Assembly: GCA_015233135.1 (NCBI GenBank)
Contig: JADFYH010000028.1
Span: 1 to 37,982 of the forward strand
DNA length: 37,982 nucleotides
Reading direction: 5' to 3'
Origin: Deltaproteobacteria bacterium
Lineage (GTDB): Bacteria > UBA10199 > JADFYH01
Shown here: positions 15,233-22,548 of the stretch, one piece after another
Position numbering within the stretch: position 1 is the first letter of the stretch
How the letters are laid out: every line of letters begins with the position of its first letter
Notes under the pieces: model-generated
What the model saw: the letters and a program-made list of their open reading frames with translations, nothing else
Databases searched by the model: none
Told to the model about the DNA's origin: nothing
Position numbers and translations under genes: made by a program

Positions 15233-16345
15233 CTAATGAAGCTCCCCCACATATCCCGCAATCCATTTTCCTAACTCTTCATACTCCGGCAACTTCTCAA
15301 AGGCTTGTTTGACGTAGCGTAGCGAAGAAGGCACGCTGACCAAGAAACTCGGGTTTCCTTTCACAGTATTGATGAATTGAAAACGTCCGGTATCTTTCAG
15401 TTTTCGCTGAAGGGTATTTTGATAAAATAGTTTTTTGAATGCAGGGGTGTTTTGTATTTCAATACCGGCCTTTTTGCGAGCCTCCAAAAAATAATCGATC
15501 AACTTTTCAACCGCTTCGGGGGAAAGTTCAATATAAGAATCCCGCGTCAAACTCACTAGATCATAAGTCTGCGGGCCCAGCAGGGCATCCTGAAAATCCA
15601 GGATATAGAGCTGATAATCTTTCATCATCAAATTTCTACTTTGGAAATCGCGATGCACAAAAATGTAAGGCGAGGCAGCAATTTCTTTTGAGATTTGACG
15701 CGTGATTTCTGTGAAAACTTTTTTTTCAGATTCCGGGATTTTAATTTTGAAGCGGTCTTCAATGCCATACTCCAGAAAATGATCGAATTCCCAGTTGAGC
15801 AGGGTTTCATCAAAGTTTCGGGCAAAGGCGATTACTCCCTCGCCCCTTGCGGGGGAGGGTTGGGGAGAGGGGGAAAAAGAAGTCTTCTTCTGCATCTCAA
15901 CCAATAAATCTATGGCCCGTTTATAGAATGAAATCCGCAGTTCAGGGGAGGCATCCTTCAGATACAATTCCAGATGCTGATCGCCTACATCTTCTAAAAG
16001 CATGAGTTTGTTTTCTTCATCCCAGGCATAAATTTTGGGGATGGGAAGTCCCAGAGAACTCAAATAGCGCTGAATGTTGATGAAAGGAAGCTCCTCCTTT
16101 TTGCCCTGATAATTGGTAATTTCTTCGGAGACCGAAGAGGCTCCAGCGGGCATTTGCATGAGGATCAGAGTGATTGGCCCCTCTCCCGTCCTGCGGACAC
16201 CCTCTCCCTCGAGGGGAGAGGGGATTTGGAAAGAGACTCTATAGTAGGCGCGATACGAGGCATGCTCGCAGAGTTTTTGAAGCTCGAAGGATCTGATTTG
16301 GGTTTTGAAGGTTTTTTCTAGGAGGGTTTTAATCAGTGTTTTCAT
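15233..16345 (-). CDS. amgK: Aminoglycoside-phosphotransferase-family sugar kinase, AmgK-like
   Basis: A 370-residue APH-fold kinase. The catalytic loop HRDFQSRNLM (231-240) and metal-binding LDFQDALLGP (249-258) match AmgK, the anomeric kinase that phosphorylates N-acetylmuramate or N-acetylglucosamine in cell-wall recycling. The product would feed the MurU-like enzyme at 13223. ATG at 16345 is chosen: it overlaps the cutA stop (ATGA), and the frame above it is the antiparallel shadow of cutA. Two in-frame repeats add IPSPLEGEGVRRTGEG (41-56) and SPSPQPSPARGEG (158-170), both presumably surface loops. The interval to fic (14983-15232) carries no supported gene. Confidence 0.86.
   Translation of the reverse strand: MKTLIKTLLEKTFKTQIRSFELQKLCEHASYRAYYRVSFQIPSPLEGEGVRRTGEGPITLILMQMPAGASSVSEEITNYQGKKEELPFINIQRYLSSLGLPIPKIYAWDEENKLMLLEDVGDQHLELYLKDASPELRISFYKRAIDLLVEMQKKTSFSPSPQPSPARGEGVIAFARNFDETLLNWEFDHFLEYGIEDRFKIKIPESEKKVFTEITRQISKEIAASPYIFVHRDFQSRNLMMKDYQLYILDFQDALLGPQTYDLVSLTRDSYIELSPEAVEKLIDYFLEARKKAGIEIQNTPAFKKLFYQNTLQRKLKDTGRFQFINTVKGNPSFLVSVPSSLRYVKQAFEKLPEYEELGKWIAGYVGELH
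15838..15873. repeat. Palindromic repeat inside amgK-like gene, copy 1
   Basis: Degenerate member of the family, with left arm CCCTCGCCCCTTGC and right arm GGGGGAGGGTTGGGGAGAGG. It is read in frame on the minus strand as SPSPQPSPARGEG (residues 158-170 of the kinase). Confidence 0.75.
16178..16223. repeat. Palindromic repeat inside amgK-like gene, copy 2
   Basis: Left part CCCCTCTCCCGTCCTGCGGA, then CCCTCTCCCTCGAGGGGAGA ending in GGGG. It is read in frame on the minus strand as SPLEGEGVRRTGEGP near the kinase N-terminus. Confidence 0.8.
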
Positions 16346-16671
16346 ATCAGCGTATTCTCTTTCATCCAAAGCCCATAAGCCTTGGAACAAGCGGCTATCG
16401 GTAATACAATAAACTCGGGCACTTCGTAGCTGTGCAATTCGCAGAGCCTTTGTTCCAGTTTTTTTGCCAGACTTTTTTTTGTTTTCATCACCAATAAAAT
16501 TTCCTTGTCCTTGCACAATTTGCTTTTCCAATTATAGATCGAAAGAAGCTGAGGCACTAAATTGACGCAGGCGACGAGTTTTTCTTTTACCAGCGTTTCG
16601 GCAATTTTTTTGGCTGGTTTGAGCTGGTTGTGGGTGCTGAGGCAGAGGACAAAATTATTTGGAGACGGCAT
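16342..16671 (-). CDS. cutA: CutA family protein
   Basis: A 109-residue trimeric CutA-fold protein. Signatures: AETLVKEKLVACVNLVPQLLSIYNW, EILLVMKTKKS and HSYEVPEFIVLPI. The family was named for divalent cation tolerance, but its molecular role is unsettled. Length is typical. Its stop overlaps the kinase start by 4 bases (ATGA), so it is the first gene of a cutA-amgK unit. Upstream (16672-16780), shared with a divergent gene, lies one palindromic repeat at 16727-16760. Confidence 0.93.
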   Translation of the reverse strand: MPSPNNFVLCLSTHNQLKPAKKIAETLVKEKLVACVNLVPQLLSIYNWKSKLCKDKEILLVMKTKKSLAKKLEQRLCELHSYEVPEFIVLPIAACSKAYGLWMKENTLI

Positions 16672-16726
16672 ATCCTGAAGAAAACTTTAATTTGACTTTA
16701 ACTGCAAGCGTAAAAATATAATTATA

Positions 16727-16760
16727 CCTCACCCTAACCCTCTCCTACTTTAGGAGAGGG
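16727..16760. repeat. Intergenic palindromic repeat upstream of cutA and exported-protein gene
   Basis: CCTCACCCTAACCCTCTCC at 16727-16745 with right arm GGAGAGGG (16753-16760) and a TACTTTA loop. It ends 20 bases before the ATG at 16781, too far to act as its Shine-Dalgarno. Confidence 0.8.
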
Positions 16761-16780
16761 AATAGGTTGAAACAAAATTT

Positions 16781-17656
16781 ATGAAAAAAATATTCCCTCT
16801 TGTTTTACTCTTCAGCTTCTTCCTTTGTTCTCTCGATGCCCGGGCAGAAAGTCCGCAAACGGTTCCTGCCTCGCAACCTGTTACGACCTGGCATCTCATC
16901 AAAAAGAAAGAGCTGCCTAATTACCGCATTGAAATCTGGATGAAAGAAAATGCAAAACTGCCTTTGGGAATCGAAAGCAGCAGCGCCAAAATTTTCAACA
17001 AAGAGGGAAAGCTTTTGCAGGAAGTGAAAGATCTGATTTTAGAGCCGGATCCCAAGGAAAATGTGGAGGGCTGGTCTTCCGATAAAATTTTGGATCTGGA
17101 TGGAGATGGTCAGGAAGATCTGCTCTTGAAGGGCTATAGCGGCGGTTCTCATTGCTGCTATCAGTATCATGTTTTCTCTTTGGGAAAGATTTTAAAAAAA
17201 ATGGGGACGATTTCTCTAAAAGATTGTGGAGAGAAAATTGAAGTAAAAGATTTGAACGGGGATAAAATTCCAGAAATTATCAGTTGCTCCGCAGACTTTA
17301 CCAATTTTAAACAAATCCCTTATTCGGTTTCACCCTTCCCGCCTCGGGTGTTCAGTTTAAAAAATGGGTCTTATGTGCAAAGTGATCAGGAATTTCCCCA
17401 AGTGTACGAAGACGACGCGGCCTTGCAAAAGGCCCAAATTACCAAGGAGGGTTTTGATATTGCCAAGGTGCTGCAGCTCACGCTGGATCAGCTGATTCTA
17501 GGCAAAGAAGAGCAGGCCTGGAAGGATTTCGACCAGTATTACAAGGCTGCCAATAAAGAAAAAGTGAAGGCGGAGTTGCAGGAAAAATGGTCTGCTTTTA
17601 AGATGCCCTCCAGTGAATCGAAGATGGTGCTTCCTTCGGGAGGGGTCAGGCAATGA
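16781..17656 (+). CDS. Exported protein with FG-GAP-like repeats and GGSHCCY motif, function unknown
   Basis: A 291-residue secreted or periplasmic protein. The signal peptide MKKIFPLVLLFSFFLCSLDARA ends at about residue 22. The body carries two Asp-rich, calcium-binding-style elements, LDLDGDGQEDLLL (104-116) and DLNGDKIPEI (157-166), as in FG-GAP/VCBS repeats. Between them is YSGGSHCCYQYHVF (119-132), a motif I have met in uncharacterised exported proteins; the paired cysteines could form a disulphide or bind metal. The C-terminal 80 residues are helical. The last codons overlap the next gene by 4 bases (ATGA), so it is coupled to an AI-2E family permease. Function is not known. Confidence 0.8.
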   Translation: MKKIFPLVLLFSFFLCSLDARAESPQTVPASQPVTTWHLIKKKELPNYRIEIWMKENAKLPLGIESSSAKIFNKEGKLLQEVKDLILEPDPKENVEGWSSDKILDLDGDGQEDLLLKGYSGGSHCCYQYHVFSLGKILKKMGTISLKDCGEKIEVKDLNGDKIPEIISCSADFTNFKQIPYSVSPFPPRVFSLKNGSYVQSDQEFPQVYEDDAALQKAQITKEGFDIAKVLQLTLDQLILGKEEQAWKDFDQYYKAANKEKVKAELQEKWSAFKMPSSESKMVLPSGGVRQ

Positions 17657-18711
17657 CCCCACTTTTTCAATCTCAAAAGAGGGCCTTTCTGGTTTTGTTG
17701 ATCTCTTTATTGGTGTTGGTCTTTTATATCCTCAGACCTTTCTTTCTGGTTTTCTTGATCAGCCTGGTTTTTGTGCTCTTGTTTTATCCCATTTATGAGT
17801 TTTTTCTGAGAAAGTTCAGAGGCAAGGCCTATCTGGCCAGTTTTTTTAGTACGCTTATTATGACCTGGGTGCTCATTTTACCTTCTGCCATTGTGACCTC
17901 CCTGGCGGTGGCCCAGTTGTCGGGAGTGGTAGATCCTGCCATCGAATTTATTCAGTCGGGGAAAATCTACAAACTTTTGGGTAATTTTAATGTGGATTTA
18001 CAGAATTATCTGCAGCGCATCGAGCAGTCTTTTCACCTCAGCATTAATTTAAGCGGGGCCTTGGCCAACACCATCAAACAGGCGGCATTTTTAGCTTATC
18101 AATTCTCGCCCAGTGTCTTGGGGCAAACCGTTTCATTCATCGCCCAGGCCTTTCTGATGTTGGTGGTCGTGTTTTTTCTTTTTGTAGAAGGACGAAGTCT
18201 GTACCAGGAATTTGTCTTACTTTCTCCCTTAAAAGATGCCCATGAACATGCCCTGGCCAAGGAAATCAAGACGATGATTCATGCCGTCCTCTATGGTTTT
18301 TTTATGACGGCCATGGTGCAGGGCTTGCTTGCTGCCGGAATTTTTTATTTTTTAAGCATTAAAGGTTTTATCGTCTTGGGAATTCTCACCTTCTTTTTTT
18401 CCTTTATTCCCATCATCGGTGCGGCAGGCATTTGGGTGCCGGCCACGCTTGTTTTATTTTTATTGGGGGAAACAAAATCAGCCCTCGTCTTGTTGGGATA
18501 TGGAGCCCTGATTATTTCGAGCGTAGATAATTTTTTGAAGCCTTATTTTATGGGCAGTGGAAACCACGTACACCCTGCCCTGCTTTTTCTCTCCATTATG
18601 GGAGGTGTTGCCCTAGTGGGGCCTCTGGGGATTTTACTGGGGCCTATTGCCATTGCGGTATTTCTGGCAGCACTTAAAATTTACAAGCAGGATTATCTGG
18701 TGAATTCTTAG
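17653..18711 (+). CDS. AI-2E family transporter (PerM/TqsA type)
   Basis: A 352-residue inner-membrane protein of the AI-2E/PerM superfamily. It has the usual layout: two N-terminal helices (RAFLVLLISLLVLVFYILRPF and a second at 31-45), a third near 65-85, an extended soluble central part (about 85-150), then helices at 155-180 and a helical bundle from 205 to the end. The C-terminal half has characteristic FFFSFIPIIGAAGIWVPA, DNFLKPYFMG and GPLGILLGPIAIAVF. Some members export quorum signals and others act as Na+/H+ antiporters, so the substrate cannot be assigned. It is translationally coupled to the preceding exported protein. Confidence 0.88.
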   Translation: MTPLFQSQKRAFLVLLISLLVLVFYILRPFFLVFLISLVFVLLFYPIYEFFLRKFRGKAYLASFFSTLIMTWVLILPSAIVTSLAVAQLSGVVDPAIEFIQSGKIYKLLGNFNVDLQNYLQRIEQSFHLSINLSGALANTIKQAAFLAYQFSPSVLGQTVSFIAQAFLMLVVVFFLFVEGRSLYQEFVLLSPLKDAHEHALAKEIKTMIHAVLYGFFMTAMVQGLLAAGIFYFLSIKGFIVLGILTFFFSFIPIIGAAGIWVPATLVLFLLGETKSALVLLGYGALIISSVDNFLKPYFMGSGNHVHPALLFLSIMGGVALVGPLGILLGPIAIAVFLAALKIYKQDYLVNS

Positions 18712-18723
18712 ACGTCGGATTTT

Positions 18724-19110
18724 TTACTCTACTACAACACCCAAGCTATTCGACGGATTCTCCCTTACCATGAGATAGGCCGAATAAGTGCCTGCACTGA
18801 GTCCGGCAGGAAGGACAAAGTCCAGCTGTTCCAAATTCCCCTGAGCCGTACTGACAACCGAATAATGGCTAGACGAAATAAGAAAGGCTCCAATAGACAG
18901 AAAATTTTCATTCAAGAGGGGGCTAAATCCCTCTCCCTGAATAGAAAGGGTGGAGGCTATGGAAACAGGATTTGGACTAAAGGAAATGAGGATAGGAGCA
19001 GGACTCGAGAGATCTGCATTAGTTGAAGTTGTGCTTGATCCGCAGGAGAGCAGGATGATGAGAAAAAATGGGGAGATTTTTTTTGCGAATTTTAGAAGAG
19101 GAGAATACAT
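18724..19110 (-). CDS. Small lipoprotein with IPT/TIG-like domain
   Basis: A 128-residue exported lipoprotein if ATG at 19110 is used (MYSPLLKFAKKISPFFLIILLSC); a GTG at 19128 in the same frame would only lengthen the n-region. The Cys follows ILLS. The mature part (PILISFSPNPVSIASTLSIQGEGFSP ... LPAGLSAGTYSAYLMV) is one immunoglobulin-like IPT/TIG domain. It is convergent with the permease gene and diverges from murG across 192 bases (19111-19302) that hold no other gene. Function unknown. Confidence 0.7.
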   Translation of the reverse strand: MYSPLLKFAKKISPFFLIILLSCGSSTTSTNADLSSPAPILISFSPNPVSIASTLSIQGEGFSPLLNENFLSIGAFLISSSHYSVVSTAQGNLEQLDFVLPAGLSAGTYSAYLMVRENPSNSLGVVVE

Positions 19111-19302
19111 ATCTTGGCCTGGTTGCACCCAAAGGACGGTTACGGAGTGGAGTGGTAAAAATTATTAATTATCGTTCTTACGAGGACGTCATGAGCCTAA
19201 TAAATACGATAGCCGCATTTGGCAAGCTTATGCAATTAACATGTTCTAATTCAAATCTAAACAAACGGTAGAATAAAAAATCTTGTCACGTGAGAATAAA
19301 TT

Positions 19303-20391
19303 ATGAAAATCCTCTTTGCCGGTGGTGGCACCGGTGGGCATTTATTTACAGGCATTGCCTTGGCGGAGCGTTTGACTTCCGAAGATGAGGTGCTGTTTGT
19401 CGGTACTTCTTATGGGCTCGAAAACGAGATTGTTCCTCGAGCGGGTTACCGTTTGGAGAAAATCGAGGTGAAGCCTCTCAAGGGGAAGGGCCTCAAGGCC
19501 CGTCTCAAGGCCTTGTTTGAGGTCCCCGCGTCACTGTTTCAATCTTATAAACTACTGCGCAAAGAAAGGCCCCAATTGGTGATTGGTATTGGTGGTTACG
19601 CCTCCGGTCCTGTGATCCTAATGGCGCGATTTATGGGGATTAAAACGGCGATTGTCGAACAGAACTCCATGCCGGGTTTTTCAAATCGAATTTTGGGAAA
19701 GTTTGTACATCGGGTATTCATTGCCTTTGAGCAGGCGAGAGATTTTTTTTCGCCCTCAAAGACTCTTTTGACGGGAAATCCGGTACGGAAGGCGTTTTTG
19801 ATGCCCCCTCTCCCCCTCTCCCCCTCTCCCCTCTTCCTGTCCTTCACTCTCCTCATCCTGGGCGGATCCCAAGGGGCCCATTCTGTCAACGAAGCCATGG
19901 TGGAAGCGGCAGTGATTTTAAATTCCAATTCTGAACTTCCTCAAATCCGCATTATTCATCAAACCGGTAAGTTGGATTTCGAAAAGGTAAAAGAGGCCTA
20001 TGCTCAAAAAGGGATCTCCGCCGAGGTGTTTGAGTTTATCCAGAATCCGAAAGAGTATTATAGCCAAGCCGATCTGGTCATTTCCCGTTCCGGTGCCGGC
20101 AGCGTGAGTGAGCTTCAAATTCTGGGAAAGGCCTCCATCCTTATTCCTTATCCTTACGCGACAGATGACCATCAGCGCTTCAATGCCATGGAATTGGTGG
20201 ACAAAGGGGCCGCCCGATTGATTTTGAATCCGAATTTAAACGGGGGGCGCTTGGCAAGTGAAATTCTGGAGTTGATGAAACACCCCGAGAAAATCCAAGG
20301 CATGTCGGAGGCCGCTCAAAGGCTGGCAAAACCACAGGCGGCTGAAAAAATTTTGGAAGAGTGTAGAAAAATACTTGAAAAAAGCACCTAA
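19303..20391 (+). CDS. murG: UDP-N-acetylglucosamine--MurNAc-(pentapeptide)-PP-undecaprenol transferase
   Basis: Makes lipid II from lipid I at the inner face of the cytoplasmic membrane. The 362 residues show FAGGGTGGHLFTGIALAERL (5-24, GGGTGGH loop), IGIGGYASGPVILMA, EQNSMPGFSNRIL, LILGGSQGAHSVNEAM, QADLVISRSGAGSVSEL and ILIPYPYATDDHQRFNA, all classic MurG. The stretch at about 167-179 (PPLPLSPSPLFLS) replaces the usual short linker before LLILGGSQG and is encoded by a C/T-rich repeat (19803-19836). It starts a murG-phd-pin-murC-murB cluster in which neighbours overlap or lie close together. Confidence 0.97.
   Translation: MKILFAGGGTGGHLFTGIALAERLTSEDEVLFVGTSYGLENEIVPRAGYRLEKIEVKPLKGKGLKARLKALFEVPASLFQSYKLLRKERPQLVIGIGGYASGPVILMARFMGIKTAIVEQNSMPGFSNRILGKFVHRVFIAFEQARDFFSPSKTLLTGNPVRKAFLMPPLPLSPSPLFLSFTLLILGGSQGAHSVNEAMVEAAVILNSNSELPQIRIIHQTGKLDFEKVKEAYAQKGISAEVFEFIQNPKEYYSQADLVISRSGAGSVSELQILGKASILIPYPYATDDHQRFNAMELVDKGAARLILNPNLNGGRLASEILELMKHPEKIQGMSEAAQRLAKPQAAEKILEECRKILEKST
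19803..19836. repeat. C/T-rich tandem repeat inside murG
   Basis: About three tandem copies of the 8-mer CTCTCCCC, followed by a short CTCTTCCTGTCC tail. It is in frame and encodes a Pro/Ser/Leu linker between the two MurG domains. It looks like a relic of the CCCTCTCC repeat family without its right arm. Slippage in this tract would alter the linker length or break the frame. Confidence 0.75.
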
Positions 20392-20408
20392 TGTTGTACC
20401 CTCATCTC

Positions 20409-20645
20409 ATGAAAAGTGTAGCCATTAAAGAGCTTAAAGAAAACCTCGCTTATTGGACTGATTTGGCAGCTCAGGGTGAAATGATCGAAGTCACCAAGTA
20501 CAATCATGCTTATATTCGAATGATTCCCGTTGTAGAAAATGGTTTATCGATTGGGAAAGATGTGGGGCGGGTCTCTCTGAAGGCTGTGGGAAAAAACCTA
20601 AGCAGGGGAAAATGGTTGAAATATCTTGAAGAAGACAGGGGTTGA
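20409..20645 (+). CDS. Phd/YefM-like antitoxin
   Basis: A 78-residue protein beginning MKSVAIKELKENLAYWTDLAAQGEMIEVTKYNH, the N-terminal DNA-binding fold of Phd/YefM antitoxins. The C-terminal part (LSRGKWLKYLEEDRG) would contact the toxin. An upstream ATG at 20391, overlapping the murG stop by one base, is in frame and could also be used; neither start has a clear ribosome site. Its stop overlaps the PIN-domain gene by 4 bases. Such pairs autoregulate, but this one appears to sit inside the mur transcript. Confidence 0.8.
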   Translation: MKSVAIKELKENLAYWTDLAAQGEMIEVTKYNHAYIRMIPVVENGLSIGKDVGRVSLKAVGKNLSRGKWLKYLEEDRG

Positions 20646-21076
20646 TTTTGGAAGAGGAATATTATTACTTGGACACTTCTGCCTACTTGGGGATTTTATT
20701 GGGTGAAGAAAAGGCAGACTTGATCCGCAACTTTTTACAAGAAAAGAAATTGTGTTCTAATGTTTTAATGTTTATCGAGGCAGAAAGAAATCTTGTGTTG
20801 ATGTCTCGTGAAAAAGACATGAGTTCGAATTTTTATGAATCTTGTTCACAGCGTCTTCATCAAGATGTGGAATCTTTTGTTCTAAAAGATTTGAGTTTGG
20901 ATTTGGCTTTGAATCGTGTGTATCCTCCCCTGAAGACCCCTCGTACATTAGATTTAATTCATTTGAGAACAGCGTTGTGGTTTCAGCAAAATTATGAACT
21001 GAAGGCTTTTGTTACCTTGGATCGGCACCAGGAAGCTGCGGCAGTAGAGTTAAACTTACCGTTACTCAAAGAGTGA
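20642..21076 (+). CDS. PIN-domain toxin, VapC-like ribonuclease
   Basis: A 144-residue PIN-fold nuclease. The four acidic residues expected for metal binding are present: Asp11 (YYLDTSAY), Glu46 (MFIEAERN), Asp104 (RTLDLIHL) and Asp127 (VTLDRHQ). VapC-type toxins cleave tRNA or rRNA and are held inactive by the partner antitoxin, here the overlapping Phd-like gene. The start is TTG at 20642, with another TTG at 20648; no ATG is available before the first acidic residue. The active-site set looks intact, so this is probably a live toxin-antitoxin pair rather than a remnant. Confidence 0.85.
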   Translation: MILEEEYYYLDTSAYLGILLGEEKADLIRNFLQEKKLCSNVLMFIEAERNLVLMSREKDMSSNFYESCSQRLHQDVESFVLKDLSLDLALNRVYPPLKTPRTLDLIHLRTALWFQQNYELKAFVTLDRHQEAAAVELNLPLLKE

Positions 21077-21097
21077 AGTAAAGGTACAAAATAAATT

Positions 21098-22489
21098 ATG
21101 TTTCAAAAATTTCAACACATTCATTTTATTGGTATTGGCGGCATTGGCATGAGCGGCATTGCCGAGGTGCTGCTCACTTTGGGCTATAAAATTTCAGGTT
21201 CGGATTTAAAGAAAGGCCCCACCACTCAGCATCTGGCTAAAAAAGGCGCCAGAATTTCTTTGGGGCATAAAGCGGCTAACGTAGAAGGGGCACATGTTGT
21301 CGTCATCTCTTCTGCGGTTCGGCCTAGTAATCCCGAGCTTATTGCCGCCCAGGAGAAAGGCATTCCCGTTATCCCACGAGCGGAGATGTTGGCCGAACTC
21401 ATGCGTCTTAAATACGCCATCGCGGTGGCGGGCAGTCACGGAAAAACCACCACCACTTCTTTGGTGGCGCACATCCTCTATAAGGCGGGAATGGATCCCA
21501 CGATGGTGATTGGTGGGCGTGTAAAATCTTTTCGAAGCAACGCTAAATTAGGCAAAGGCGAGTTTTTGGTGGCCGAGGCCGATGAATCCGACGGTTCCTT
21601 TTTAAAACTCAGTCCCATCATTGCGATTATTACCAATATCGACCCGGAACATCTCGACCATTATCAAAGTTTTGCGGAACTCAAGAAATCCTTCGTGGAG
21701 TTTGCCAATAAAGTCCCTTTTTACGGGGCCGTAGTTGCGTGTGCCGATCATCCGACGGTGAAAGAAATTTTGCCGGGTATCAAAAAGAAGGTGCTGACTT
21801 ATGGCCTGCAAGACACAGCAGATTTTTATGCACGGGCGATTGATCAACAAGGGATGCAAAGTTGTTTTGAGGTATTCCACCGTGGAGTTTTGTTAGGGAA
21901 GGTTTGGTCCAGGCTGGCGGGGCTACACAATGTGTACAACGCTTTGGCAGCCATTGCTGTGGCTCATCAGCTGGATATCCCATTTAAAAAAATCAGCCGA
22001 GGACTGGATACTTTTCAGGGCATTGAACGGCGTCTGGAATCTTTATTCAAGGGGAAAGAGGTGCTGGTGTTTGATGACTATGGTCACCATCCCGAAGAAA
22101 TCAAGGCCACGCTATCGGCCTTGCGCCTTGCTTTCCCAAAGCGGCGATTGGTAACACTCTTTCAGCCTCATCGTTATACACGCACGCGAGACCTGTTTCA
22201 GGAATTCCAGGGGGCCTTTGGAAACACAGATCTGCTGTTGCTCACCGAAATTTATGCTGCAGGCGAAGACCCTATTGACGGCATTAGTGGTGCGAATTTG
22301 GCGAATGCCGTGAAGGCGACACGCCCTGAAAATGGAGTCTGTTTTTCCAACAACCTCGAAATTCTGCTGAAAGAAGCAACGCAGCAACTCCAGCCTGGTG
22401 ATGTGATTGTTACCCTGGGTGCGGGTGATATTGTGAAAGTCGGAAAAAAATTGGCTCAGTTTTTAAAGAAGAAAGAGAAACAGATTTAG
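21098..22489 (+). CDS. murC: UDP-N-acetylmuramate--L-alanine ligase
   Basis: Adds L-Ala to UDP-MurNAc in the cytoplasm, the first amino acid step of peptidoglycan precursor synthesis. The 463 residues show the N-terminal Rossmann motif HFIGIGGIGMSGIAEVL (9-25), the ATP loop AGSHGKTTTTSLVAH (113-127), EADESDGSFL, TNIDPEHLDHY, and the C-terminal domain motifs DDYGHHPEEIKATLSALR and FQPHRYTRTRDL. Length is standard. It lies 21 bases after the PIN gene and 59 before murB. No ftsW or ddl is present in the cluster. Confidence 0.97.
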   Translation: MFQKFQHIHFIGIGGIGMSGIAEVLLTLGYKISGSDLKKGPTTQHLAKKGARISLGHKAANVEGAHVVVISSAVRPSNPELIAAQEKGIPVIPRAEMLAELMRLKYAIAVAGSHGKTTTTSLVAHILYKAGMDPTMVIGGRVKSFRSNAKLGKGEFLVAEADESDGSFLKLSPIIAIITNIDPEHLDHYQSFAELKKSFVEFANKVPFYGAVVACADHPTVKEILPGIKKKVLTYGLQDTADFYARAIDQQGMQSCFEVFHRGVLLGKVWSRLAGLHNVYNALAAIAVAHQLDIPFKKISRGLDTFQGIERRLESLFKGKEVLVFDDYGHHPEEIKATLSALRLAFPKRRLVTLFQPHRYTRTRDLFQEFQGAFGNTDLLLLTEIYAAGEDPIDGISGANLANAVKATRPENGVCFSNNLEILLKEATQQLQPGDVIVTLGAGDIVKVGKKLAQFLKKKEKQI

Positions 22490-22521
22490 TTTTTCTTTGG
22501 GTATTGCTCCTCATATGATCT

Positions 22522-22545
22522 CCCTCTCCCTCAAGGGGAGAGGGG
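22522..22545. repeat. Palindromic repeat supplying the murB ribosome-binding site
   Basis: Left arm CCCTCTCCCT, loop, right arm AGGGGAGAGGG. Within the right arm, GGGGAG (22535-22540) lies 8 bases before the GTG start of murB at 22549. Pairing of the two arms would bury the Shine-Dalgarno. Confidence 0.85.
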
Positions 22546-22548
22546 ATA

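Noticed and set aside
15074-15274. 66-residue plus-strand ORF between fic and the amgK-like gene
   Set aside because: It starts with GTG without a ribosome site, has no recognisable domain and runs 42 bases into the opposite-strand kinase gene. It may be chance or a decayed fragment.
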